Shown here: one piece after another, positions 63,997 to 64,000 of the stretch
Layout: each line of letters begins with the position of its first letter
Position numbering within the stretch: the first letter of the stretch is position 1
Assembly: GCF_005083345.1 (NCBI RefSeq)
Contig: NZ_CP034888.1
Span: 273,448 to 337,447 of the forward strand
DNA from: Buchnera aphidicola (Aphis nasturtii)
GTDB taxonomy: Bacteria > Pseudomonadota > Gammaproteobacteria > Enterobacterales > Enterobacteriaceae
Reading direction: 5' to 3'
Length of the DNA: 64,000 nt
Made by a program: the position numbers and the translations under genes
Notes under the pieces: model-generated
Seen by the model: the letters and a program-made list of their open reading frames with translations, nothing else
What the model was told of the DNA's origin: nothing
The model's database searches: none

Positions 63997-64000
63997 ACAT

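Overview
The window is a stretch of chromosome from an aphid endosymbiont, Buchnera aphidicola (Gammaproteobacteria). The evidence is a very A+T-rich sequence, single-copy housekeeping genes closely matching E. coli proteins with E. coli-like local order, very few regulatory or accessory genes, and eroded AT-rich spacers where E. coli has further genes. I see no phage, insertion sequence, CRISPR array, toxin-antitoxin or restriction system, and no new gene cluster. The most unusual signal is a recurring one. Four well-conserved genes (lepB, an EamA-family transporter, glpF, ihfB) are each interrupted at a run of 9 or 10 A residues in the coding strand, and in all four one extra A would restore the full-length protein.

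Layout. 1-750: 3' end of the 16S rRNA gene with tRNA-Ile and tRNA-Ala, but no 23S gene behind them (split rRNA operon). 731-4072: gloB-rnhA diverging from dnaQ, then tRNA-Asp with a near-consensus promoter, gmhA and gpt (the E. coli rrnH-gpt order). 4164-6170: grpE, rnfH, smpB, tadA. 6184-11046, minus strand: lepA-lepB-rnc-era-acpS, the E. coli lep-rnc-era operon without recO and pdxJ. 11299-21384: mnmA, purB, emtA, fabI, rnb, ychE, lipB, lipA, pyrF, ribA. 21604-29572, minus strand: clsA, yciA, yciB, yciC and trpDCBA. 29780-34397: EamA transporter, rluB, topA. 34408-40339: suhB, rlmN, ispG, hisS, glyA. 40399-44703: bioD, bioB, bioA, pgl. 44752-50658: mfd and lolCDE. 50759-59767: gapA, queF, fldA, phrB, ybgI, sucA, sucB. 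60018-63996: gpmA, pfkA, glpF, tpiA, ihfB.

Function. The gene set fits a nutritional symbiont. trpDCBA makes tryptophan for the host (trpE/trpG are not here). PfkA, TpiA, GapA and GpmA belong to glycolysis and Pgl to the oxidative pentose phosphate route. SucAB makes succinyl-CoA and needs lipoate from LipB/LipA. FldA is the likely electron donor for IspG, BioB, LipA and RlmN, all of which need reduction of an Fe-S or radical-SAM centre. LepB, LolCDE and EmtA handle exported proteins and lipoproteins. LepA, Era, Rnc, SmpB, SuhB, RluB, RlmN, MnmA, TadA and QueF serve ribosome and tRNA maturation.

Reductive evolution shows in detail: Mfd lacks its UvrA-binding module, SuhB has lost most metal ligands of its phosphatase site, Era lacks its C-terminal tail, biotin synthesis is reduced to the last three steps, and the 3' end of gloB runs into the tRNA-Ala gene on the opposite strand. 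Family assignments rest on recalled E. coli sequences; no database search was run.
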